From the NCBI GenBank assembly GCA_022510665.1, contig JAFLSZ010000006.1, forward strand, positions 1-54,294: a DNA stretch of 54,294 nucleotides, read 5' to 3'. The translations under genes and the position numbers were made by a program. The stretch is from Lachnospiraceae bacterium. Lineage in GTDB: Bacteria; Bacillota; Clostridia; Lachnospirales; Lachnospiraceae. Under the pieces are notes generated by a model. It was not told where the DNA came from. It saw only the letters and a list, made by a program, of their open reading frames with translations, and did no database searches. Positions 32,227 to 40,193 of the stretch are shown piece by piece. Numbering within the stretch: the first letter of the stretch is position 1; each line of letters begins with the position of its first letter.

Positions 32227-33321
32227 ATGAAAGTAGAAGGTCAAGTACGAATCCCCTCCGGCTGTGCGATTGCCGCTGTCATTTCCAAAGACGGAAACAG
32301 AATGTCCGGCGAAATAATCGCAAATGCCATGAAACCGATGCATGACCGCTCCAACGGTCTGGGCGGAGGTTTTGCAGGATACGGTATCTATCCCGAGTAT
32401 AAAGATTTTTACGCGCTGCACCTGTTTTATAACGAACGCGCAACGCGGAAAAACTGTGAACAATTCTTAAAAGAACAGTTTGAAATCGTAAAATCTGAGA
32501 TTATTCCCACGCGGAAGATTCCGGCAATTACGGATGAGCCTATTATCTGGAGATATTTTGTCGCTCCTTTGAAATCGGTTTTGGCTTCCCAGCAGCTTGA
32601 CGAAAAAGAGTTTGTTGCAAGAACCGTAATGAAAATCAATACGGAAATGCCGGGCGCTTATGTATTTTCCAGCGGAAAAAACATGGGAACTTTTAAGGCG
32701 GTCGGATTTCCGGAAGATGTCAGCGTCTTTTATAAATTAGAGGAATACGAAGGCTACTCCTGGACGGCGCACGGGCGTTACCCGACCAATACGCCGGGCT
32801 GGTGGGGCGGCGCGCACCCGTTTACGCTGTTAGACCAGTCGATTGTCCATAACGGCGAAATTTCTTCCTATGACGCTAACCGCCGCTTTATTGAAATGTT
32901 CGGTTATCGCTGTACCCTCCAGACCGATACGGAGGTTATTACCTATATTATGGATTATCTTCTCCGTGTACAGGGACTTACCTTAGAGGAGGCCGCGAGC
33001 GTGATTGCCGCTCCGTTTTGGAGTACCATTGCGGCAAAATCCGACGAAGACGAAGGCAAAAAGCTAACCTATCTCCGCACTATTTTTTCAAGTCTGCTTG
33101 TGACCGGACCTTTCTCGATTGTCCTTGGATTTAACGGCGGTCTTATGGCATTAAACGACCGTCTGAAGCTCCGTTCCATGGTGGTCGGGGAAAAAGCGGA
33201 TAAAGTTTTTATCGCCAGCGAGGAGGCCGCCATCCGCACAATGGAACCGGACGCGGAAAACATTTACGCTCCGGCCGGCGGGGAACCGGTTATTGTAAGA
33301 GTAAAGGAGGGCGCGTATTAA
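32227..33321 (+). CDS. Glutamate synthase, glutaminase-domain subunit (GlxB-like)
   Basis: The 364-residue product is a class II glutamine amidotransferase that corresponds to the N-terminal domain of GltB and to GlxB of methanogens. It would release ammonia from glutamine for glutamate formation. The likely nucleophile is Cys13 in RIPSGCAIAAV, so a 12-residue leader may be cut off, as in PurF or GltB. Also visible: DRSNGLGGGFAGYGIYP, ARYPTNTP-type segment (HGRYPTNTPGWWGGAHP) and VHNGEISSYDAN. The start at 32227 has AAGGAAGG. It overlaps the next gene by one base. Confidence 0.88.
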   Translation: MKVEGQVRIPSGCAIAAVISKDGNRMSGEIIANAMKPMHDRSNGLGGGFAGYGIYPEYKDFYALHLFYNERATRKNCEQFLKEQFEIVKSEIIPTRKIPAITDEPIIWRYFVAPLKSVLASQQLDEKEFVARTVMKINTEMPGAYVFSSGKNMGTFKAVGFPEDVSVFYKLEEYEGYSWTAHGRYPTNTPGWWGGAHPFTLLDQSIVHNGEISSYDANRRFIEMFGYRCTLQTDTEVITYIMDYLLRVQGLTLEEAASVIAAPFWSTIAAKSDEDEGKKLTYLRTIFSSLLVTGPFSIVLGFNGGLMALNDRLKLRSMVVGEKADKVFIASEEAAIRTMEPDAENIYAPAGGEPVIVRVKEGAY

Positions 33322-34826
33322 TGAGTATCGAATATATCTATCCCGAATTTGAAGTTGTCAGAAACGATAACCGGTGTATTGCCTGCAGAGTCTGCGAACG
33401 GCAATGTTCCAATGAGGTACATACCTTTGATCCGGAACGCGGCATTATGATAAGCGACGAAAGCAAATGCGTCAACTGCCAGCGCTGTGTATCTCTCTGT
33501 CCGACGAGAGCGTTAAAAATCGTAAAAAGCGACTGTACGCTGCGCGAAAACGCGAACTGGAAAAACGATACGATTAAAGAAATTTACAAGCAGGCCGGCA
33601 GCGGCGGCGTACTCCTCTCCTCTATGGGAAACCCGAATCCGCTTCCCGTCTACTGGGACAAAATTTTAATCAACGCTTCCCAGGTAACCAACCCGCCCAT
33701 CGACCCGTTGAGAGAACCGATGGAAACCCGTGTGTTCCTTGGCAAGAAACCGAAAAAAGTAAAACGGGACGAACACGGCGATTTAAACCTAGAATTGTCT
33801 CCCCAGCTTGAGCTCTCCATGCCGGTTATGTTTTCGGCAATGAGCTACGGCTCCATCAGCTATAACGCCCACGAGAGCCTTGCCCGTGCCGCAACCGAAC
33901 TCGGCATTTATTACAATACCGGAGAAGGCGGCCTTCACGAAGACTTTTACTGTTACAGCGAAAACACCATCGTTCAGGTTGCATCCGGACGTTTCGGCGT
34001 TTACAAAGATTATCTGGAAGCCGGAGCCGCCGTGGAAATCAAGATGGGTCAGGGCGCAAAACCGGGTATCGGCGGACATCTGCCCGGAGCAAAAATTGTC
34101 GGCGACGTTTCCCGTACCCGTATGATTCCCGAAGGCTCCGACGCGATTTCTCCCGCTCCGCACCATGACATTTATTCCATTGAAGACCTGCGCCAGCTTG
34201 TCTTTTCCCTGAAAGAGGCGACAGAGTATAAAAAACCGGTTATCGTAAAAGTTGCCGCGGTCCATAACATTGCCGCCATTGCGAGCGGTATTGCACGAAG
34301 CGGCGCGGACATTATCGCAATTGACGGATTCCGCGGCGGAACCGGCGCGGCTCCTACCCGAATCCGTGATAACGTCGGAATCCCGATTGAACTGGCATTG
34401 GCTGCCGTTGACCAGCGTCTGCGCGACGAAGGAATCCGAAACGACGTTTCCCTCGTCGTAGGCGGAAGTATCCGCAGCGCCGCAGACGTGGTAAAGGCCA
34501 TCGCGCTCGGTGCGGATGCCTGCTATGTGGCTACCGCGGCTTTGCTCGCTTTGGGATGCCATCTCTGCCGAACCTGTCAAAGCGGCAAATGTAACTGGGG
34601 TATCGCCACACAGCGCCCCGAGCTTATAAAACGGCTGAATCCTGCCATCGGAAGCGAACGCCTTGTCAATCTTATGAACGCTTGGCGGCATGAGATCAAA
34701 GAACTTATGGGCGGTATGGGAATCAACGCCATCGAATCTCTCCGCGGAAACCGTTTAATGCTGCGCGGAATCGGATTAAGCGAAAAAGAGCTTGCGATTC
34801 TCGGAATTTCTCACGCCGGCGAATAA
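33321..34826 (+). CDS. Glutamate synthase FMN-domain subunit with N-terminal ferredoxin
   Basis: The 501-residue product has an N-terminal two-cluster ferredoxin domain (CIACRVCERQC and CVNCQRCVSLCP) followed by the FMN-binding synthase domain of GltB. In the latter, PAPHHDIYSIEDLRQLV, VKVAAVHNIAAIASGIA, FRGGTGAAPTRI and the Cys-rich CHLCRTCQSGKC near the C-terminus (3Fe-4S ligand region) are visible. It combines 2-oxoglutarate with ammonia, reduced through its clusters, to form glutamate. This arrangement is that of archaeal-type glutamate synthase. The other GltB domains are in separate genes on both sides, one-base overlap upstream and 13 bp to the next gene. Confidence 0.92.
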   Translation: MSIEYIYPEFEVVRNDNRCIACRVCERQCSNEVHTFDPERGIMISDESKCVNCQRCVSLCPTRALKIVKSDCTLRENANWKNDTIKEIYKQAGSGGVLLSSMGNPNPLPVYWDKILINASQVTNPPIDPLREPMETRVFLGKKPKKVKRDEHGDLNLELSPQLELSMPVMFSAMSYGSISYNAHESLARAATELGIYYNTGEGGLHEDFYCYSENTIVQVASGRFGVYKDYLEAGAAVEIKMGQGAKPGIGGHLPGAKIVGDVSRTRMIPEGSDAISPAPHHDIYSIEDLRQLVFSLKEATEYKKPVIVKVAAVHNIAAIASGIARSGADIIAIDGFRGGTGAAPTRIRDNVGIPIELALAAVDQRLRDEGIRNDVSLVVGGSIRSAADVVKAIALGADACYVATAALLALGCHLCRTCQSGKCNWGIATQRPELIKRLNPAIGSERLVNLMNAWRHEIKELMGGMGINAIESLRGNRLMLRGIGLSEKELAILGISHAGE

Positions 34827-34839
34827 GGGAGGTTTTAAC

Positions 34840-35268
34840 ATGAAACGAGTTTATGTGAATGAAGAATGGTGTCTCGGATGCCATTTATGCGAATATAACT
34901 GCGCTTTTGCAAATTCCGGGGAAACCGATATGGCAAAAGCGCTCAAAGGGAAGCCTATTTTTCCGCGAATCCGGGTAGAAGGCGATGAAAGTATTAACTT
35001 TGCCGTTTCCTGCCGGCACTGTAAAGACCCTCTCTGCGTAAAAAGCTGTATTTCAGGCGCGTTGTCTGTCGAAGACGGCGTAATCCGCATCGACCGTAAT
35101 AAATGTGTCGGATGCCTGACATGTATTCTGGTCTGTCCTTACGGAGCGTTATCACAGGACGCCGACGGAGCCATGCAGAAATGTGAACTTTGTCTTACAA
35201 ACTCCTGCGGGGAACCTGCCTGCGTCAAGGGTTGTCCTAACGGGGCGATTTTATATGAAGAGAGGTGA
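34840..35268 (+). CDS. [4Fe-4S] dicluster/polyferredoxin electron-transfer protein
   Basis: The 142-residue product carries four Cys-rich motifs: CLGCHLCEYNC, CRHCKDPLCVKSC, CVGCLTCILVCPYG and CELCLTNSCGEPACVKGCP. The pattern matches iron-sulfur subunits of the HycB/DmsB type, which pass electrons through several [4Fe-4S] clusters. It lies between the synthase and the FAD oxidoreductase and probably connects them. GGGAGG precedes the start at 34840; the open frame further upstream overlaps the preceding gene and is not used. It is soluble with no membrane segment. Confidence 0.9.
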   Translation: MKRVYVNEEWCLGCHLCEYNCAFANSGETDMAKALKGKPIFPRIRVEGDESINFAVSCRHCKDPLCVKSCISGALSVEDGVIRIDRNKCVGCLTCILVCPYGALSQDADGAMQKCELCLTNSCGEPACVKGCPNGAILYEER

Positions 35269-35274
35269 ATGTAA

Positions 35275-36522
35275 ATGAAGCAGTATGTAATTCTCGGAAA
35301 CGGTGTGGCTGCCGCGGGCTGCATTGAAGGAATCCGCAGCATAGACCGCAACGGTAAAATCACCGTTGTATCAGAAGAAAAACACCCGGTCTACTGCCGT
35401 CCTCTTATCTCCTACTATCTGGAAGGCAAAACCGATTTGGAACGCATGAAGTACCGCAGCGGTGATTACTATGAAAAAATGGGCTGTGAGGTGCTTTACG
35501 GAAAAAAGGCCGTAAAAATTGATTCTGCCGCTAAAAACGTAACGCTTAACGACGACACCCTGCTTTCGTATGATTCTCTTTGTGTTGTTACGGGTTCCCG
35601 CCCTTTTGTCCCGGCGTTTGAAGGACTGGACAGTGTGGAAAATAAATTCTCCTTTCTGACCTTAGACGATACATTAGCACTCGAATCCGCCGTAACAAAA
35701 GACTCCAATGTACTGATTATCGGCGCAGGCCTTATCGGGCTTAAATGCGCGGAAGGACTGAAAAACCGGGTTTCAGGCATCGTTGTATGCGACCTTGCCG
35801 ACCGCGTGCTTTCCAGTATCCTTGATAAAGAATGCGCTTTCATGATGCAGAAACATTTAGAGGAAAACGGAATCCGTTTTCTGCTCGGTGACAGCGCCAA
35901 ACGGTTTGAAAAAAACACCGCCATTATGACAAGCGGAAAAACGGTCCCGTTTGATGTCCTCGTACTGGCGGTCGGCGTCCGTGCGAATACGGAACTTGTG
36001 AGCGCCGCAGGCGGCGAAGTCAACCGGGGAATCCTGATTAATTCCCGTATGGAAACAAGCATTCCCGATATTTATTCCGCCGGAGACTGCACGGAAGGCG
36101 AAGACATTTCCTGCGGTCAGAAGCGCGTTCTGGCAATTCTTCCAAACGCGTATATGCAGGGCAGATGTGCGGGCGTCAATATGGCAGGCGGCGACGCGGT
36201 GTTTGATAACGCGATTCCTATGAACTCCATCGGCTTTTTCGGATTACACGCAATGACAGCCGGAAGCTATTTCGGTAAAGAAGACGGCGGCGAACTGTAT
36301 GAAGAGAAATCGGAAGGCACCTTAAAGCGATTTTTTACCAAAGACGGTTATCTGACCGGTTTTATTCTAATCGGCGATACGGAGCGCGCAGGTATTTATA
36401 CTTCGCTTATCCGGGAAAAAACTCCCCTTGATACAATCAATTTCGAACTTTTGAAAAAAATTGCAACTTCGGCCGCATTTTCTTCCGAAACCCGTAGAAA
36501 AAAGTTTGGAGGTATAGTATAA
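35275..36522 (+). CDS. NAD(P)/FAD-dependent oxidoreductase of glutamate synthase
   Basis: The 415-residue product is a two-dinucleotide-fold flavoprotein. The FAD-binding motif is GNGVAAAGCIEGI (residues 8-20), the NAD(P)-binding motif LIIGAGLIGLKCAEGL (near 142-157), and YSAGDCTEG near 265 is the second FAD contact. No redox-active Cys pair is visible. It likely feeds electrons from NAD(P)H into the [4Fe-4S] protein encoded 6 bp upstream and so takes the place of GltD, from which it differs in order of domains (no N-terminal iron-sulfur part). AGAGGTGA precedes the start. Confidence 0.88.
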   Translation: MKQYVILGNGVAAAGCIEGIRSIDRNGKITVVSEEKHPVYCRPLISYYLEGKTDLERMKYRSGDYYEKMGCEVLYGKKAVKIDSAAKNVTLNDDTLLSYDSLCVVTGSRPFVPAFEGLDSVENKFSFLTLDDTLALESAVTKDSNVLIIGAGLIGLKCAEGLKNRVSGIVVCDLADRVLSSILDKECAFMMQKHLEENGIRFLLGDSAKRFEKNTAIMTSGKTVPFDVLVLAVGVRANTELVSAAGGEVNRGILINSRMETSIPDIYSAGDCTEGEDISCGQKRVLAILPNAYMQGRCAGVNMAGGDAVFDNAIPMNSIGFFGLHAMTAGSYFGKEDGGELYEEKSEGTLKRFFTKDGYLTGFILIGDTERAGIYTSLIREKTPLDTINFELLKKIATSAAFSSETRRKKFGGIV

Positions 36523-36523
36523 T

Positions 36524-37246
36524 ATGATATTGATTGACGCGAAAAATCTGGACTATCAGGCATTGAACGATTTACTCCGGGAAAGCAAAGAGGATTCCAC
36601 CATCTCCGGATGTCTCGGTCAGCGTTTCATCGCGGCCGGAATGGACGGGCGTACGATTACCATTAACGGAATTCCCGGAAACGCACTCGGCGCGTACTTA
36701 AACGGCGCGGACCTTATTGTCAACGGCAATACGCAGGACGCGGTCGGCGATACCATGAACGCAGGGAAAATCGTTATTCACGGCAATATCGGCGACGCTG
36801 CCGGTTACGCCATGCGCGGCGGAAAAATCTTTATCCGCGGAAACGCCGGATACCGCGCCGGAATCCATATGAAAGAATACAAAGAAAAAGTACCGGTTAT
36901 GATTATCGGCGGATGCGCCGGAAGTTTTCTCGGAGAATATCAGGCCGGAGGAAAGATTATTGTTCTGGGGCTGAACACGGACGGCAGGCGGATTATCGGC
37001 AATTTCCCTTGTACCGGTATGCACGGAGGCAAAATGTACCTGCGCGGCGACTGTACGGCGCTTTCCTTCCCGCATCAGGTTACGGCCAGGCTCACAGACG
37101 AAAAAGATATGGAAGAAATCAGGGACGTTTTATCCGAATACTGCGAAATATTCGGCTGCGACCTGAACACCGTATTGGATTCTCCTTTTACCGTCGTCAC
37201 GCCGGACAGTAAAAATCCTTACAAGCAAATGTATGTGGCAAACTAA
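36524..37246 (+). CDS. Glutamate synthase GXGXG-domain subunit (GlxC-like)
   Basis: The 240-residue product corresponds to the C-terminal right-handed beta-helix (GXGXG) domain of GltB. The repeated pattern is clear: GNALGAYLNGADLIVNGN, TQDAVGDTMNAGKIVIHGN, IGDAAGYAMRGGKIFIRGN and AGYRAGIHMKEY. In whole GltB it packs against the synthase domain and supports the ammonia tunnel. It is separate here and overlaps nothing: one base after the FAD protein stop, with GGAGG inside that gene. Together with the four genes before it this makes a full, fragmented glutamate synthase. Confidence 0.93.
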   Translation: MILIDAKNLDYQALNDLLRESKEDSTISGCLGQRFIAAGMDGRTITINGIPGNALGAYLNGADLIVNGNTQDAVGDTMNAGKIVIHGNIGDAAGYAMRGGKIFIRGNAGYRAGIHMKEYKEKVPVMIIGGCAGSFLGEYQAGGKIIVLGLNTDGRRIIGNFPCTGMHGGKMYLRGDCTALSFPHQVTARLTDEKDMEEIRDVLSEYCEIFGCDLNTVLDSPFTVVTPDSKNPYKQMYVAN

Positions 37247-37264
37247 AAGAAAGTAGGTTGTAGT

Positions 37265-38482
37265 ATGAAATATTCCGCTCAAGAAGTCATTCAGTTCGTC
37301 AACGAGGAAGACGTAAAGTTTATCCGTCTTGTCTTTTGCGATATTTACGGAAGGCAAAAAAATATTTCCATTATGCCGGGCGAACTTCCTCACGCGTTTG
37401 AATACGGCATCGCAACCGACGCTTCGGCAACGGAAGGGTTCGGCGACGAAACGCACTCGGATCTCTTACTGCACCCGGATCCTTCAACCTTAGCCGTCCT
37501 GCCATGGCGTCCCGAACACGGACGCGTTGTCCGAATGTTTTGCAGCATTTCCCACCCGGACGGCAGAACTTTTGAGTGTGACACGCGCAGTCTCTTAAAA
37601 AAAGCAATAGAAGACGCAAATGCGTCGGGAGTCAACTTTGCTTTCGGCTCCGAAACGGAGTTTTACCTTTTTAAACTTGACGAAAACGGAAATCAGACAA
37701 ACTTCCCTTATGATAACGCGGGCTATATGGACATCGCTCCGGAAGACAAGGGTGAAAATGTCCGCCGTGAAATCTGCCTTACTCTGGAGCAGATGGGAAT
37801 CTGCCCGGAAAGCTCGCATCACGAAGAAGGCCCCGGCCAGAACGAGATTGTATTCCGCTATTCGGATGCTCTTTCCGCTGCGGATAACGCGATGACTTTT
37901 AAAACCGTTGTCAAAACGGCTGCGTACCGTAACGGTCTATGGGCGGATTTTTCCCCGAAACCGCTCCCCGGAAAACCGGGAAACGGGTTCCACATCAATA
38001 TGTCTGCGGAAAGCAGCGCCAACGAAGATTTACTTCCGCATTTAATTGCCGGTATGCTGGCCCACACCGCGGATATGACAGCGTTTCTGAACCCAATGGA
38101 AGATTCGTATAAACGGTTCGGCGCCAATAAAGCGCCGGAGTATATCTCCTGGTCGGCAGAGAACCGTTCCCAGCTCGTCCGTGTCCCTGCGGCAGTCGGC
38201 AGATACCGGCGGGCGGAACTTCGCTCTCCCGACCCTTGTGCCAATCCGTACCTCGCGTTTGCGCTGTTAATTTATGCCGGACTTGACGGAATCAAAAATA
38301 AAATGATGCCGCCGGAGCCTGCCGATATCAACTTATTCAAGGCTGACGAAACGGTTTTGGCGCGGTTTAAAAAATTACCGTCCACATTGGACGAAGCTGT
38401 CTCCGTTATGAAACAGAGTGCTTTTATAAAAGCCCATATTCCGGAACAGCTCATTAACGCTTATAGCAGGAAACTTAGGTAA
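37265..38482 (+). CDS. Glutamine synthetase, type I family, short form
   Basis: The 405-residue product is a glutamine synthetase of the GlnA/GSI family. N-terminal beta-grasp: FIRLVFCDIYGRQKN; catalytic domain: GSETEFYLF (metal glutamates), EEGPGQNEIVFRYSD, GNGFHINMS, NSYKRF-like DSYKRFGANKAPEYISWSAENRS, and RRAELRSPDPCANPYLAFA. It is about 35-40 residues shorter than typical GSI, and I see no adenylylation motif (NLYDLP). The C-terminus is compact. Together with GlnN it is the second synthetase in the cluster. It may be a true glutamine synthetase or a relative acting on another amine. The ribosome site is AAGTAGG. Confidence 0.87.
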   Translation: MKYSAQEVIQFVNEEDVKFIRLVFCDIYGRQKNISIMPGELPHAFEYGIATDASATEGFGDETHSDLLLHPDPSTLAVLPWRPEHGRVVRMFCSISHPDGRTFECDTRSLLKKAIEDANASGVNFAFGSETEFYLFKLDENGNQTNFPYDNAGYMDIAPEDKGENVRREICLTLEQMGICPESSHHEEGPGQNEIVFRYSDALSAADNAMTFKTVVKTAAYRNGLWADFSPKPLPGKPGNGFHINMSAESSANEDLLPHLIAGMLAHTADMTAFLNPMEDSYKRFGANKAPEYISWSAENRSQLVRVPAAVGRYRRAELRSPDPCANPYLAFALLIYAGLDGIKNKMMPPEPADINLFKADETVLARFKKLPSTLDEAVSVMKQSAFIKAHIPEQLINAYSRKLR

Positions 38483-38513
38483 CAGCATATCAAAGCAAAG
38501 GAGAATCACAAAA

Positions 38514-39098
38514 GTGAGTTTGCAAGAACAAGTATACAGTGTTCTGATTGTATCCGCCAAAGATACCTTCAATGCTTCGCTACAAGCGTTACTTCCTGAT
38601 TCGAGATTTTCTCCGATTCGTTTTGAGAACAGTATCAACGCGGCAAAAAGAACATTTCTCGAAAGAACGTATGACTTTGTTATTATTAACTCTCCTCTTC
38701 CCGACGACGACGGCATGAGGTTTTCTATTGACATATGCAGTACAAATACAACGGTGGCTCTTTTGATGATACATTCGGAGAACTACACCGCGGCTTATAA
38801 CAAAGTTACGGGACACGGCGTTTATGTTCTTCCGAAACCAACCGCGAAACTACTCGTGAGCCAGGCCATCGACTGGATGATTGCCTCCAGAGAACGGTTA
38901 AGGAGGCTTGAAAAAAAGACCGTATCAATCGAAGAAAAGATGCAGGAAATCCGTACCGTCAACCGCGCGAAATGGCTGTTAATCGAACATCTGAAAATGA
39001 CCGAAGCGGACGCCCATCGTTATGTTGAAAAACAGGCAATGGACCGCTGTGTTTCCAAAAAAGAAATCGCGGAAGATATCATTAAAACTTACACATAA
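38514..39098 (+). CDS. ANTAR-domain RNA-binding antiterminator with pseudo-receiver
   Basis: The 194-residue product has a receiver-like fold (about 1-125), a coiled-coil linker (about 126-150) and an ANTAR domain (about 145-192, with NRAKWLLIEHLKMTEADAH and SKKEIAEDII). ANTAR proteins bind twin or single hexaloop hairpins and prevent transcription termination. The receiver is degenerate: where the phospho-acceptor Asp is expected the sequence is DFVIINSPLPD, so residue 59 is Asn, and the acidic pair is replaced by Ser14-Ala15; Lys108 is kept. It cannot be phosphorylated the usual way. The start is GTG with AAGGAG 10 bases upstream. It is the last gene of the operon whose leader carries an ANTAR-type hairpin. 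Confidence 0.9.
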   Translation: MSLQEQVYSVLIVSAKDTFNASLQALLPDSRFSPIRFENSINAAKRTFLERTYDFVIINSPLPDDDGMRFSIDICSTNTTVALLMIHSENYTAAYNKVTGHGVYVLPKPTAKLLVSQAIDWMIASRERLRRLEKKTVSIEEKMQEIRTVNRAKWLLIEHLKMTEADAHRYVEKQAMDRCVSKKEIAEDIIKTYT

Positions 39099-39113
39099 CT
39101 CCTGTCTTATATG

Positions 39114-39149
39114 GGGCTGCCGCACGAAACCCGCGGACGGCCCTTTTTT
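39114..39149 (+). terminator. Terminator of the glutamate synthase operon
   Basis: GGGCTGCCGC (39114-39123) pairs with GCGGACGGCCC (39133-39143) with one bulged base, followed by TTTTTT. It ends the operon after the ANTAR gene. Confidence 0.85.
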
Positions 39150-39192
39150 ATATCAAAATAAAAAATCAATCCGCATATTCCCAAAAAATTTA

Positions 39193-39284
39193 CTCGAGTT
39201 TCCGCATTTTGTATACTTTTTATATTCCGTAGATTGCGCGATCTACGGAACTTTTAAGTCGACTAAAAAATGCGGAAACTCGAG
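39193..39284. repeat. Palindromic repeat, copy 2 (nested inverted repeats)
   Basis: The ends CTCGAGTTTCCGCATTTT and AAAATGCGGAAACTCGAG are a perfect 18-base inverted repeat. Inside is a second one, TTCCGTAGAT and ATCTACGGAA (39225-39234 and 39241-39250) around TGCGCG. The whole can fold into one long hairpin. Its left half matches the element at 2858-2913, so this is a dispersed family. It may be a small non-autonomous mobile element or a REP-like sequence; no transposase is in the window. Confidence 0.85.
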
Positions 39285-39295
39285 AAAAATTTTTC

Positions 39296-39324
39296 TTGAT
39301 TTTTCTAAATATATGTGATAGTAT
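39296..39324 (+). promoter_or_regulatory. Probable promoter of the hemolysin III family gene
   Basis: TTGATT (39296-39301) and TAGTAT (39319-39324) are spaced by 17 bases. They leave a leader of about 155 bases with one small palindrome (GTAGTTTTTAAAACTAC) but no structure that I can assign. Confidence 0.5.
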
Positions 39325-39488
39325 TTATATATACTCAATGTAGTTTTTAAAACTACTTGTTATATTTTCAATCAACCCGTTACATACTATAACGACGAGA
39401 TGCTGCATTTTCCCGAATGTTTTTTAAGGAAAGGTACACAATAAAACCAGCTTATTCTCTGACTGTCTGCAAGGAAAGGAAGGATTGT

Positions 39489-40190
39489 ATGGAACTTACA
39501 ACAAAAAATCTTACATTAAATAAACCGGTAAACTACGCCGGCAAAAAAATGATTCCGCGCCAGCCGGGCAGCGCTTATACTCATCTTGCGGGGATTATAT
39601 TCGCGGTATTTGCCGCGTTCCCGCTTTTAATCAAAGCTGCCTCCACTTCGAGCGTCTCTTTGTTTTCCTGTGCGGCGTTCATCTTTGGCATGTTTTTACT
39701 GTATAGCGCCAGCACGCTTTACCACACTTTCGGCCGAACGGAAAAAAGCCTGCTCCTTTTAAAGAAACTGGACCATCTTATGATTTATGTACTGATTGCG
39801 GGGACCTATACTCCGGTCTGCTTAATTGCGTTAAAAGGCGGCATCGGTCTACGGCTCTTTGCGCTGGTTTGGGGCATTGCTTTTATCGGTATCTTCCAAT
39901 GTCTGTTTTTTATTCGCTGTCCGAAATGGGTATCCGCCATTATTTATATCGCAATGGGCTGGTCCTGCCTGCTTGCTTTTCCGGAGCTTCTTCACGGAAC
40001 TTCCGGCGGCGCGTTTGCGCTCCTGCTTTCCGGCGGCATCTGCTACACGCTGGGCGGCGTAATCTACGCGTTAAAACTGCCTATTTTTGACAACAGGCAT
40101 CCGAACTTCGGACTGCATGAAATTTTTCACTGCTTCTGCCTTGCCGGAAGCCTCTGCCATTACCTGTTTGTGTACTGTTATCTGGCATAA
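39489..40190 (+). CDS. Hemolysin III family (PAQR-like) membrane protein
   Basis: The 233-residue product has seven hydrophobic segments and the family's metal-site residues: S-x-L-Y-H-T-F in helix 2, KKLDHLMIYVLIAGTYTPV, and the C-terminal HEIFHCFCLAGSLCHY. Relatives are the PAQR receptors and bacterial YqfA; despite the name, haemolysis is not established for most members and a role in membrane lipid composition is more likely. The start at 39489 is chosen because GGAAGG lies upstream and the extra N-terminal residues in the longer frame do not resemble the family. It faces addA; the stop codons are only 3 bp apart. Confidence 0.88.
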   Translation: MELTTKNLTLNKPVNYAGKKMIPRQPGSAYTHLAGIIFAVFAAFPLLIKAASTSSVSLFSCAAFIFGMFLLYSASTLYHTFGRTEKSLLLLKKLDHLMIYVLIAGTYTPVCLIALKGGIGLRLFALVWGIAFIGIFQCLFFIRCPKWVSAIIYIAMGWSCLLAFPELLHGTSGGAFALLLSGGICYTLGGVIYALKLPIFDNRHPNFGLHEIFHCFCLAGSLCHYLFVYCYLA

Positions 40191-40193
40191 GCT

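Noticed and set aside
33789-34691. Long open frame opposite the glutamate synthase FMN gene (300 codons, minus strand)
   Set aside because: It lies fully inside a gene with clear Fe-S and FMN motifs, has no ribosome site or family resemblance, and long antisense frames are common in such codon use.
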